Under the pieces are notes generated by a model that was given only the letters and a program-made list of their open reading frames with translations, made no database searches and was not told the origin of the DNA. From Ochrobactrum sp. BTU1 (GTDB lineage Bacteria; Pseudomonadota; Alphaproteobacteria; Rhizobiales; Rhizobiaceae), in assembly GCA_018798825.1 (NCBI GenBank), contig CP076357.1, positions 682,001-746,000 of the forward strand: 64,000 bases of DNA. Direction: 5' to 3'. Below are positions 26,620-34,878 of the stretch, one piece after another; position 1 is the stretch's first letter, and every line of letters begins with the position of its first letter. The position numbers were made by a program, and so were the translations under genes.

Positions 26620-27102
26620 TTATTTTTGAGCGAGTGCTTGAACACCGTCGAGTGCGCACTCGGCGTCGATGCTGCCCGTCGGCGCACCACCGACACCTAT
26701 CCCCCCGACCAGCGCTTCGCCGATCTTGATTGGAAGACCACCTGCCTGGATGACAAAGCGGGAATCCATATCTCTCATGCCACTATTTGCTGGCTTGGAG
26801 GCGATGAAATCGGCGATTTCACCGGAATCGCGGCCGAGCGCTGCTGCGGTGAACGCTTTGCCTGTTGCGCTATTGTCTGTGTGCGGGCCCGAGAGGTCCG
26901 CTTTGAGAAGAACCTTGGTCGAACCATCGCGCCCTACAACTGCGACACTCACATTGTGTCCCTTGGCGGCGCAGCTTTCGAGTGCAGCCTGGGCCGCTTT
27001 TGTTGCCAGTTCAAGCGGGAGATAAGGGGTGGTAGGAAGCGTCTGGGCAACAACTGCGCCCGGAGCCATCGACAAAGCCAAAATTGCAAGTTTGCGGATC
27101 AT
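26620..27102 (-). CDS. secreted GlcG/HbpS-family haem-binding-type protein
   Basis: 160 residues with a signal peptide (cleavage near AVVAQ, residue 20) and one GlcG/HbpS (DUF336) domain: ATKAAQAALESCAAKGHNVSVAVVGRDGSTKV, GKAFTAAALGRDSG, and QAGGLPIKIGEALVGGIGVGGA. In Streptomyces, HbpS binds haem outside the cell and modulates the SenS-SenR two-component system. Here the gene lies 86 bp behind a response regulator and its sensor kinase on the same strand. AAGGAG lies 5 nt before the ATG. Confidence 0.85.
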   Translation of the reverse strand: MIRKLAILALSMAPGAVVAQTLPTTPYLPLELATKAAQAALESCAAKGHNVSVAVVGRDGSTKVLLKADLSGPHTDNSATGKAFTAAALGRDSGEIADFIASKPANSGMRDMDSRFVIQAGGLPIKIGEALVGGIGVGGAPTGSIDAECALDGVQALAQK

Positions 27103-27187
27103 GGTTACTCCTTAATCGTAATGAGCGCAGTCTAACCCTGCTTTTTGCCTTAGAGTATCCGTAATTACTGCATGATCCTCCGTAGTT

Positions 27188-27796
27188 CTACTGAGGAGCA
27201 ACGCCTTGCAACAACATACGTGTCATTTCTGCCTGTGATGTTGTCCCCAATTTTAATCCAATTGCAGCGCGGTGACTGTCGACGGTCCGAGGGGATAAAC
27301 CAAGGCTATCGGCGATTTGCCTGGTGGTGAACCCTTCTGCAATGCGCTCAAGAACTTCACGCTCCCGGGCAGTCAATGTATCGAGCAAAGCCTGATTTTC
27401 AGCCCTGAGGGCCTTATCAATGAGCAGCTGCGAAAGCTTGTTTTGCGCCTTATGAATAGCGTCAATCAAGTCTTGCTCGTCTATGGGTTTGGAGAGGTAA
27501 TCTACAGCGCCGTTCTTAAACGCTTTCCGGCAAGCCTCGATATCCCCATGACCAGAGATTATAATCACCGGCCAATCAACAAGTTGACCCTCAAGTCGCT
27601 CCTGGAGTTTCAGACCGGTCATGACAGGCATGCGGATATCAAAAATCAAACATCCTGGTTGTAACCGGGCGAGTTGGGCCAGGAAAGCCGTCGGATCGGC
27701 AAAGGTTCTGACTTCAATGTCGATGGTCGAAAGAAGAAGGCTTAGCGCTTTTCGGACTGCTTCATCGTCATCCACGAGATAAACAGGGTACGCCAC
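27188..27796 (-). CDS. FixJ/NarL-type response regulator
   Basis: 202 residues from the GTG at 27796, with AAGGA 7 nt upstream; a longer frame to 27877 would overlap the kinase. The receiver shows YLVDDDEAVRKAL (acidic pocket), CLIFDIRMPVMTGLKL (phospho-Asp), a conserved switch Ser (VIIISGHGD) and LSKPID (Lys). The C-terminal LuxR-type helix-turn-helix has LTAREREVLERIAEGFTTRQIADSLGLSPRTVDSHRA. Starts 5 nt after the kinase stop, so the two form a cognate pair. Confidence 0.93.
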   Translation of the reverse strand: MAYPVYLVDDDEAVRKALSLLLSTIDIEVRTFADPTAFLAQLARLQPGCLIFDIRMPVMTGLKLQERLEGQLVDWPVIIISGHGDIEACRKAFKNGAVDYLSKPIDEQDLIDAIHKAQNKLSQLLIDKALRAENQALLDTLTAREREVLERIAEGFTTRQIADSLGLSPRTVDSHRAAIGLKLGTTSQAEMTRMLLQGVAPQ

Positions 27797-27800
27797 TTTG

Positions 27801-29354
27801 CTATCCTTCGCCTTGAGTATTGGGCAATTCAACCCGGAACAGCGCCCCGCGGCTGTTGGGAATGTAGTGAATCTCACCGCCGAAACCTTCTACCAGCCGC
27901 TTGCTGAGCGCCAATCCCAGGCCCGTACCCTCGGAACGTCCGGTCGCAAAGGGGGTGAAAAGCCGGTCGAGCAGTTGTGGGTCCACGCCCGGGCCATTGT
28001 CGGCAATTTCGAGGACCGCGAGATTATTTTCAAGCTTCAATGACGCCTCCACCCGACGATCGTTTTGCGGAGCATTGTCTGTAAATGCCTCAATCGCATT
28101 GCGCAGGAGATTGAACATGACCTGTTCCATTTCCACCGCATCCACGGTGGCTATTACGGGGGTCAGAGGCATTATAAGGTCAAGACTAACGCTTCGACGG
28201 CGCGCTTCAGGGTCGAGCAACGTCTTAACCGTCATCAGCGAGTTTCTCAGATCTGAGGGTTTCTTTCCCTGGCGTTGCGGCCGAGACCAGTTCCGGAGCC
28301 GATCCAAAATAGCCGATGCTCTGCGTGCCTGCTGCACGATATCATCAAGCGCTTCTGCGACAGCAGCGAAATTGTTTCGTTCCAACAGTCGCCTGCTTGC
28401 CTGAGCACTTGCAAGAAGGGCCGTCAAAGGCTGGGTGAGTTCATGAGCCATGCCACTGGCCATTTCACCGAGCGAATTGACACGCGTTGCATGAGCAAGG
28501 CGGGCTTCAAGACCACTTAATTCCGCTTGCTGTTCAGCTTGCCGCGTGCGTTGCGTCTGTCGCGCAATAACCAACCCGCCAAAAAACAGCAGATTTACCA
28601 AGACCAGGATCGGAACCAGACGATTGGGCGGCAGTAAATCAGACCAGCCTATAGCGATGGCCGTTTCAAAAATGAGCGGTTGTGTGCTGCTTCCCAGCTT
28701 CTTCGAAAATTGTCCGCTATCGAACGATCCGGGATGGCTGGCCAATACTGTTCCATCAGGCATGAGGATGCGACGCGCGGTGCCAGGACGATCCCAAAAC
28801 GGATCGTCCGAGCTGATCAACGCATCGGCATTTATCGACAGCATGAGCCCATCATGGGGACTTTCGGTTTTGGGGCTGCGTTTTACGATCAAATAGTGGC
28901 CGGGTCTTTTGTCCGACGACATGAGGTGGGGAACTTTGCCCGATGACAAAGCTGCTTGTCGAACGGCTGTGATGAGCTCTGGTTCGAGAGGACGACTTCC
29001 GATCACTCGTCCTTCGGGATTTACCGGCACCAGCTGGATTTCATCAATTCGCGGGTAAAAGCGGATGATGGTCCCGGCGACTTCCTCAAAGACATCAAGC
29101 TGCGAAGTCTCTTCGCTTCTGGCTTTGGATTGTGCGATTGTGGAAAGCGCTGTGAGATGTGCATCGTGCTGATCCGCGCGCTGCGATGCCTGGCGATGCA
29201 AGGTGAAACTTGCTGCCTGAAGCTGGGATAACGATGTGGTATGCTGATAAATCGATAGGCATAGAACGCTTGCTATATTGATGAGCAACCAGACGAATAA
29301 TGGAAGTAGCGCGCGCCGCGACAGCAGGCGCTTTTTTCCATTTTGTCCGTTCAT
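27801..29354 (-). CDS. membrane sensor histidine kinase
   Basis: 517 residues from the ATG at 29354. Two membrane helices (residues about 15-38 and 248-268) enclose a periplasmic sensor of about 210 residues. Then come the dimerisation domain with GEMASGMAHELTQPLTALL (phospho-His) and an ATPase domain with NLLRNAIEAF, IADNGPGVDPQLLDRLFTPF and GTGLGLALSKRLVEGFGG. DctB/FixL-type organisation. Its ligand is unknown; the secreted GlcG/HbpS-type protein downstream is a candidate partner. Confidence 0.93.
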   Translation of the reverse strand: MNGQNGKKRLLSRRALLPLFVWLLINIASVLCLSIYQHTTSLSQLQAASFTLHRQASQRADQHDAHLTALSTIAQSKARSEETSQLDVFEEVAGTIIRFYPRIDEIQLVPVNPEGRVIGSRPLEPELITAVRQAALSSGKVPHLMSSDKRPGHYLIVKRSPKTESPHDGLMLSINADALISSDDPFWDRPGTARRILMPDGTVLASHPGSFDSGQFSKKLGSSTQPLIFETAIAIGWSDLLPPNRLVPILVLVNLLFFGGLVIARQTQRTRQAEQQAELSGLEARLAHATRVNSLGEMASGMAHELTQPLTALLASAQASRRLLERNNFAAVAEALDDIVQQARRASAILDRLRNWSRPQRQGKKPSDLRNSLMTVKTLLDPEARRRSVSLDLIMPLTPVIATVDAVEMEQVMFNLLRNAIEAFTDNAPQNDRRVEASLKLENNLAVLEIADNGPGVDPQLLDRLFTPFATGRSEGTGLGLALSKRLVEGFGGEIHYIPNSRGALFRVELPNTQGEG

Positions 29355-29539
29355 CAATTATACCCGGCTTCAGTGATCCTTTATCTAGCATAATGGCAGA
29401 GCTTTGCGTAGCCAACCCCAAATAACAGATCTTTAGTCTCAGTCAGGCATGCGCAAAACAAAAGCTGCGTGATCGCTTTTGTAACGTCCCAAATATCTGG
29501 CGATCACGAGCTTACAACAACGAAAATACCAGAGATTGC

Positions 29540-29564
29540 GGAACATTGAGACGGTCCTGGAGTT
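29540..29564 (+). promoter_or_regulatory. EcfG-type promoter for the SemiSWEET gene
   Basis: GGAAC (29540-29544), 16 nt, AGTT (29561-29564), 60 nt before the start codon. Confidence 0.5.
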
Positions 29565-29624
29565 CAATTCGTGCATCGCGAAAATTGTGTGATGTGGCTT
29601 AGGCTCAAACCTGAATAGAGAAAA

Positions 29625-29879
29625 ATGGACGTCGCACTCATCATCGGCTATCTCGCCTCCCTTTGTTCTGTAACAAGCTTCGTTCCGCAGGTGTTGAAGG
29701 TCGTACGGACAGGTGACACCGAAGCAATCTCGATGAGGATGTACACCGTGACGGTGATTGGCTTCGCCTTATGGTCCGCGTTTGGTTTCCTGCGGCATGA
29801 GTGGCCAATCATTCTCACGAACTGTTGTTGCTTTTGTCTTTCCGGATTTATTTTGTTGAAAAAATATAGATCCACGTGA
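29625..29879 (+). CDS. SemiSWEET sugar transporter
   Basis: 84 residues and three membrane helices, the size of bacterial SemiSWEETs, which work as homodimers and pass sugars down a gradient. The PQ-loop signature is SVTSFVPQVLKVVRTGDTEAIS at residues about 15-36, and MYTVTVIGFALWSAFG forms the second helix with its family Trp. Substrate unknown. An EcfG-type promoter lies upstream. Confidence 0.88.
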   Translation: MDVALIIGYLASLCSVTSFVPQVLKVVRTGDTEAISMRMYTVTVIGFALWSAFGFLRHEWPIILTNCCCFCLSGFILLKKYRST

Positions 29880-30028
29880 GCAGCTGTTTCCGTCGGTCGC
29901 GATCATATCATTTTGTGCAAAGCGTCTGTGTGTCACGTCACCGACCATATCAGGGTAGCTGCGACCCCTCACAGGCGCATTCGCGAAAAGCCCGATAGAT
30001 AGTAGACCCCGCAACTGTTGACTTTACC

Positions 30029-30691
30029 ATGCATCAATTCCATGTAACCAAGAGTATGGGAAAGAAAAGCGACACCGACGCTAAGCGCATGCAAGTGACA
30101 CAAACCTGGCAGCTCCCTGTTACAGCCACGCTCGGCTCTGGCGTACGCGCCAAGGGGATTCTCCAGGAGATACGGGCACGTGTGCCCTTTATCGTGCGGG
30201 ACGCTATCAATTTGGAAGCTGGGACAATTTCACTGTCGTTGCCAGTTGATTTACGTGATCGCTTTGATGCAATCGTCGCTTCAATAGACCAAGCCCTTGA
30301 AAAAGTGACGGAATTGCCGGTTATTCCAAGAGAAGTAGAAGATATTCTCGCAATATCAACAACTGAACGTCACAAGTGGCTAAAAGACGGACGACTTCCA
30401 AGCGCTGGAACGCGCACAGTGAAACTGCGCGGTCGTGCCAGAAAAATTACCTTTCATGTCTTTGATCCCAAAGTGATCGAAGACATACTTGATCGTGGGG
30501 CTGCGGAAATATGGCGTGAGCACGATAAGGAGACCGCATCTGAAAATAGAAAACGCGCCGCTGCAAAGGCTAAATTGGCACGGTCCCAGAAGAACCGTGA
30601 CAAACCAGATCCAGCACTCAAAAACGCAAACGATGGCGGTTTGAAACCAGACGGCTGGGATGAATTCAATGCAGACGGCTTCCTAAAATAA
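30029..30691 (+). CDS. hypothetical protein with possible DNA-binding segment
   Basis: 220 residues from the ATG at 30029, or 211 from 30056; neither has a clear ribosome site. The central part EVEDILAISTTERHKWLKDGRLPSAG resembles the MerR/excisionase type of winged helix, and the C-terminal 60 residues are Lys/Arg-rich and probably disordered (ENRKRAAAKAKLARSQKNRDK). A nucleic-acid role is an inference. Family not recognised. Confidence 0.6.
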   Translation: MHQFHVTKSMGKKSDTDAKRMQVTQTWQLPVTATLGSGVRAKGILQEIRARVPFIVRDAINLEAGTISLSLPVDLRDRFDAIVASIDQALEKVTELPVIPREVEDILAISTTERHKWLKDGRLPSAGTRTVKLRGRARKITFHVFDPKVIEDILDRGAAEIWREHDKETASENRKRAAAKAKLARSQKNRDKPDPALKNANDGGLKPDGWDEFNADGFLK

Positions 30692-30811
30692 GCACCCCTC
30701 ATCTTGACTTGATTTGCTTGGGTTAGGTGCGAGCGTGTGTTTTGCCCGAAACAATCTTAAGCAGTTAAAAATCTGAATCCTGATTGGTGAATACTTCGAC
30801 CTTTGGCCATC

Positions 30812-31156
30812 CTAGCTTCGGGTCGGGCGAATAAATGCGACAATTGCCGGTATTGAGCGATAAAACCCCATCAGAGCGAGGCTTAAAATAGCGACATTTG
30901 TAGCGAAGAACGTCCAATCGACCTGCGTTGGAAACTGATCAAACTTTACCCAGCTTAATCTGACCTGTTGGGGATATCGCGAAAATTGCAAACGTGAGAT
31001 ATCCTGCTCGATCCATTTGAAAGGCCAGCCGAAATTTACCGAGGCTTGATCCGAAAAAGAAGTGACAGATTCGCTCTTCGCGTTAGCAATCGTCCAGATT
31101 ATGATGCTTGAAAGCGGTAAGCAGCATAAAAACACCTTTATACGATTGGCAAACAT
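30812..31156 (-). CDS. hypothetical two-helix membrane protein
   Basis: 114 residues with an N-terminal helix (KVFLCCLPLSSIIIWTIA), a periplasmic domain rich in aromatic residues (VNFGWPFKWIEQDISRLQFSRYPQQVRLSW) and a C-terminal helix (FFATNVAILSLALMGFY). AAGG lies 9 nt before the ATG. I do not recognise a function. Confidence 0.65.
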   Translation of the reverse strand: MFANRIKVFLCCLPLSSIIIWTIANAKSESVTSFSDQASVNFGWPFKWIEQDISRLQFSRYPQQVRLSWVKFDQFPTQVDWTFFATNVAILSLALMGFYRSIPAIVAFIRPTRS

Positions 31157-31570
31157 AATGATGGCCTTGCTAATACTCGAAAAGTCCGTGCAATATTGTG
31201 CTTATTGAGCACCGCATCAAGGTAAATTCTTGGCTTTCGGGCTAAAGCTTAACGCACTTGCGCTTTGGCCCGGTTGATAAGATGTCGCTCGACTTCCTAG
31301 CTTGTCATCTTAGCAGTGAAGCGACGTAAACAGCGACCACTAATGAGAACGCCGTACTGCACAGCCTTGAACGCATATGATCACGCCTCTTGGCAGATGA
31401 AGAAGCGGCGTTAAGTCTTTCCAGCTTGATCAGAGAACGTATCCTGCATTTGCACGATTCTAAGCAGGGCAGTCCGCAACCAATCTGCGCACAATGAAAT
31501 TTGTACACTCCTGATTATAGCGTTGATTGTGCAAATGCAAACGCAAGGCAAAATTGTCTCACTAGGCAGG
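31157..31570. other. no supported gene
   Basis: About 410 bp containing only short minus-strand frames (up to 67 codons) without ribosome sites or recognisable motifs. Nothing regulatory stands out. Confidence 0.45.
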
Positions 31571-32275
31571 TCAGCTGCGGTTAGCGACACAATCATTAAT
31601 TTCTACAGGCTCATCCAACCCGAGCTGCGACGCTGATATCATCAACTCAACTGCCGCAGATATTGGAGCGATAATCGGTATTTCAAACCAGGTTCGCAAA
31701 AATTCCGCAGCTTCTCCAAGCGGCCCTCCTCCAATTATCACCGCGTCGGCATCGTCTTGTAGACAGTCGTTTACAGCTTTCGCCAATTCTTTACATAATA
31801 AGTCATTATTGCCAGCTAATTGCTCTGGATCACCGTGTGTGCAGCGAATTCCCGTATAGGTTTGAGCATAACCAAGCCAATCAGCGCGTGCCGCTATCGC
31901 ATCTGCCAGATCCGGCGTTACCGTAGCAACTCCAAATTTCCGACCATTTTGTCCAGCCTCAATCATCGATGCCTCACAAATACCGATGACAGGAATTGCA
32001 AGTCTGTTTTGAAGAGCAACAACGCCTGGGTCGCCATAGGCACTCACGATGATCCCATCATAATTAGGAGCCTCTCTAGTCGCGATTTCGATAACTTGAG
32101 CTGCCGAAGCTTGGAGCTGCACCTCATTCACGATCATCGATGGACTGCGGTCGGCGGTGGCCATATCAAGTTCAAGCCGCCCCTGAGCTGTCCGACGTGC
32201 GATGTTGAGCATCATCTCCGTCGTAGCCACTGTACTGTTCGGATTAATCAGCAATATACGCGGAGATGATGACAT
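31571..32275 (-). CDS. Asp/Glu/hydantoin racemase-fold protein lacking both catalytic Cys
   Basis: 234 residues from the ATG at 32275. The fold is clear from RILLINPNSTVATTEMML at the N-terminus, IIVSAYGDPGVVALQ near residue 75 and ADAVIIGGGPLGEAAEF near residue 175. In the hydantoin/allantoin racemases the two catalytic Cys sit in ACFGDPG and GCAG; here they are Tyr and Gly. The enzyme may therefore use other chemistry or a different substrate. It follows the MFS gene by 5 nt, so both probably serve one pathway under the divergent RpiR regulator. Confidence 0.82.
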   Translation of the reverse strand: MSSSPRILLINPNSTVATTEMMLNIARRTAQGRLELDMATADRSPSMIVNEVQLQASAAQVIEIATREAPNYDGIIVSAYGDPGVVALQNRLAIPVIGICEASMIEAGQNGRKFGVATVTPDLADAIAARADWLGYAQTYTGIRCTHGDPEQLAGNNDLLCKELAKAVNDCLQDDADAVIIGGGPLGEAAEFLRTWFEIPIIAPISAAVELMISASQLGLDEPVEINDCVANRS

Positions 32276-32280
32276 CAATT

Positions 32281-33735
32281 TCAAACCTGTTCTTTTGCAG
32301 TTTTTAATGTTGTTACTTCTGTTGTATCTAGATCAGCCGGCTGGGTCAGATCTTCCATGGAACGACGATAGGTTTCCGGTCCCAATTGGATACAGAAAGC
32401 AAATACCGCATACATTGAAGCTGCGAGACTGAAAACTCCAATCATGCCGAAGTTATCAAACAACGCGCCCGCAATTGTTGGCACAAATGAACCCGCAGCA
32501 GAACCACTCGCGAGGATAAGTGCCACGCCGAAGCCGCGTATACGTGTTGGATAAAGTTCTGGTGCGTAGATCCAGATTGATGTGTTTAGGAGCAACACAA
32601 AAAACTGGAACACCGCTCCAAAGAACAGAACCAAATACAAGCTGGTTCCTAGATAGATAATGGCCAAGGCGGCAGCACATGCACAAACTGATCCCAGCGT
32701 GAGTACTTTCTTACGTGGGAAGTAATAGCCAAAGGCTGAAGCTGCAATTGCGCCTAAAACACTACCACTTTGAATAATCATGCTGTAGAGCAGACTGCCC
32801 GAAAGAGTGTGCCCCATCGATATGAAGATCATGGGCATCAGAGTGAGCACAGAAAGCTGCGCGCCGTAACTCATCAAGATTGCGATCGCCACAGGAATAG
32901 TTCTTCCGATAAATGGCTGATGGAAAAGCTCTTTCCAGTTTCCTTTTGTCGGTGCAACTTCACTGGCCTCTGGCTTTGAGAGGTACTCTTTCATCTTGAG
33001 ATTCTTAGGCCGCAAGGTTCCTGAAGCCAAGATTGAGAGTACTTTGTTTGCTTCTTCAGTTTTCCCTTGAGAGGCCAGAAAACGAGGGGTCTCAGGAACA
33101 TATCGGCGGAAGAATACCACCAGAAACGCAGGGATTGCTAATACAGCAAATAACCAGCGCCAGTTGTTCTCGCCAGGAAACAACGTAAACACGAGCAAGC
33201 CAAATGCCGGTGCCAGAAAATTGCCGAAACCACCCGCCCCCACATTCACAAGGCCTGCTGCTGTCCCACGAAACTTTGGTGAGCAAAATTCAGCGAGCAT
33301 TGTTACAGCTGTCGATATCTCACCGCCCACACCAAAGCCCACAATTGCCCGGGCCACACACATCCAACCAAAGCTCGGCGACAGAGCGCATAATGCCGAG
33401 CCTAAGGTGAACAGGAGCAAATTTATGCTAAGCATGACGCGTCGGCCATAACGATCTCCGAGAATTCCGGAGAGAAGACGACCTGCAGCAGCACTCGCAA
33501 AGGTTATCGTATTCAAGAATCCAATATCGGTACCCGTCAGGCCCCATTGCTCGCGCAAAATTGGCCCTACCAAGCCAATAGTGTTTTGTTCGAAGCTGTC
33601 GAACAGGCATCCGATAAGAACCAAAAGCAATATCTGTTTGTGCGCGCCCGTCACTCCTATGCTTCCCAGCGCTTGTTCCATTTGCTTATTTGCTGGCGAA
33701 GAGCCGCCAGTTTGTATCATTTGTTCCCCTGCCAT
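32281..33735 (-). CDS. MFS transporter (sugar/aromatic-acid porter type)
   Basis: 484 residues with 12 predicted helices. The A-loop signature GRLLSGILGDRYGRRVML near residue 85 and the RAIVGFGVGGE and FRRYVPETPRFLASQGK motifs place it in the major facilitator superfamily, close to sugar and aromatic-acid proton symporters. GGGAG lies 9 nt before the ATG. It is transcribed with the racemase-fold gene and diverges from an RpiR regulator. Substrate unknown. Confidence 0.9.
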   Translation of the reverse strand: MAGEQMIQTGGSSPANKQMEQALGSIGVTGAHKQILLLVLIGCLFDSFEQNTIGLVGPILREQWGLTGTDIGFLNTITFASAAAGRLLSGILGDRYGRRVMLSINLLLFTLGSALCALSPSFGWMCVARAIVGFGVGGEISTAVTMLAEFCSPKFRGTAAGLVNVGAGGFGNFLAPAFGLLVFTLFPGENNWRWLFAVLAIPAFLVVFFRRYVPETPRFLASQGKTEEANKVLSILASGTLRPKNLKMKEYLSKPEASEVAPTKGNWKELFHQPFIGRTIPVAIAILMSYGAQLSVLTLMPMIFISMGHTLSGSLLYSMIIQSGSVLGAIAASAFGYYFPRKKVLTLGSVCACAAALAIIYLGTSLYLVLFFGAVFQFFVLLLNTSIWIYAPELYPTRIRGFGVALILASGSAAGSFVPTIAGALFDNFGMIGVFSLAASMYAVFAFCIQLGPETYRRSMEDLTQPADLDTTEVTTLKTAKEQV

Positions 33736-33762
33736 AACGGTCTAACTCCCTTGTTCAGCCGT

Positions 33763-33780
33763 ATGAAATTATTTTTTCAT
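33763..33780. promoter_or_regulatory. candidate RpiR operator 1 (MFS side)
   Basis: ATGAAA-N6-TTTCAT, a perfect 6+6 bp palindrome 28 nt upstream of the MFS start codon. It shares TGAAA-N6-TTTCA with a second copy at 33907-33924. Confidence 0.6.
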
Positions 33781-33906
33781 ATTGAAGCACAAGAAAATTG
33801 ATTTTGATAGTTATTTTTTATGCATGATAAACAGATAGATAGTGGATTTCTCGTGCGATTAAAAAGGATGCATGAGGCTTGAAATTCTGCTAATAACTTG
33901 CTTCAG

Positions 33907-33924
33907 TTGAAAATTGGATTTCAA
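33907..33924. promoter_or_regulatory. candidate RpiR operator 2 (regulator side)
   Basis: TTGAAA-N6-TTTCAA, a perfect 6+6 bp palindrome ending 8 nt before the RpiR start codon. Position and match to the first copy suggest autoregulation. Confidence 0.6.
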
Positions 33925-33932
33925 TCTGACTC

Positions 33933-34775
33933 ATGAATGCGGCGCCAAGATCATTCCTTTCCCGTGTACGAGATGCGCTGGAAGAACTGCCTCCGGCCGA
34001 AAAGCGGCTGGGCGAATTTGTATGTGACTTTCCTGGTGAACTTGCGAGTTACTCGGCGTCCGAACTCGCCTCGCTTGCACATGTTTCAAACGCGACCGTC
34101 ACGCGTTTCATACGTCGGCTTGGCTATGAAACTTACGAAGAATCCCGTCGTCATGCCCGCGAGGAGAAGCAAACGGGGTCACGTCTGTTCTTGTCGAGCG
34201 TCACTGACCTGGCTGAAGGACAATCGCTTGCAGCACATGTCGGCCAGGGAATTGCTAATCTTGAACAGACATTTGTTTCTATTCGCGATGCCCAGATTGA
34301 CGCTGTGACCCAAACATTGCTCACCGCGCGCCGAATTTGGGTCATGGGCTTTCGCAGCAGTCAACCTTTTGCCTCTTATCTCCAGTGGCAAATGACGCAA
34401 GTGGTCGATAACATAGTGGCCATCCCTGGTCCTGGACAGACCCTTGCCGAGTATCTTGTGGCGATTGCGCCAGAGGATCTCGTTATAGTGTTCGCGTTGC
34501 GCAGACGCATTTCGAAGTTGGACGACATACTGTCGGCAATTGAGAAGCGGGGCGCTAAGCTCCTTTATATAACTGATGAAGGTGCTCCATTTCGTGCTTC
34601 CGCAGATTGGCACTTTCACTGCCAGACTCTTGCACCAGGTCCGCTTTTCAATCATGTGTCGGTCATGGCACTTTGTCATGTACTCACAACAAGGGCGATT
34701 GAAAAAGCAGGGGTTGCGGGTCGCAAGAGATTGCGTGAGATTGAAACACTTGGCGATGCACTCGAGGAGCTTTGA
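33933..34775 (+). CDS. RpiR/MurR-family transcriptional regulator
   Basis: 280 residues. The N-terminal helix-turn-helix (LASYSASELASLAHVSNATVTRFIRRLGYETYEE) is typical of RpiR proteins, followed by a SIS sugar-phosphate-binding domain (ARRIWVMGFRSSQPFASYLQW near residue 133, VIVFALRRRISKLDDIL near 190). It diverges from the MFS/racemase pair and two identical-class palindromes lie between them, so it very likely controls that operon. Effector probably a phosphorylated or acidic metabolite. Confidence 0.92.
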   Translation: MNAAPRSFLSRVRDALEELPPAEKRLGEFVCDFPGELASYSASELASLAHVSNATVTRFIRRLGYETYEESRRHAREEKQTGSRLFLSSVTDLAEGQSLAAHVGQGIANLEQTFVSIRDAQIDAVTQTLLTARRIWVMGFRSSQPFASYLQWQMTQVVDNIVAIPGPGQTLAEYLVAIAPEDLVIVFALRRRISKLDDILSAIEKRGAKLLYITDEGAPFRASADWHFHCQTLAPGPLFNHVSVMALCHVLTTRAIEKAGVAGRKRLREIETLGDALEEL

Positions 34776-34878
34776 TCCACCATCAACGTCAATAGATCCC
34801 GCGCGAAGTGTTAAGATGGAGCGCCGAATATCAACAAATTGAAGAACCTAGATTTTCCACTGCCCTGAGAGTTTGAAT

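Noticed and set aside
26626-27135. 169-codon plus-strand frame
   Set aside because: Fully antisense to the HbpS-like gene, which has a signal peptide, domain and ribosome site.
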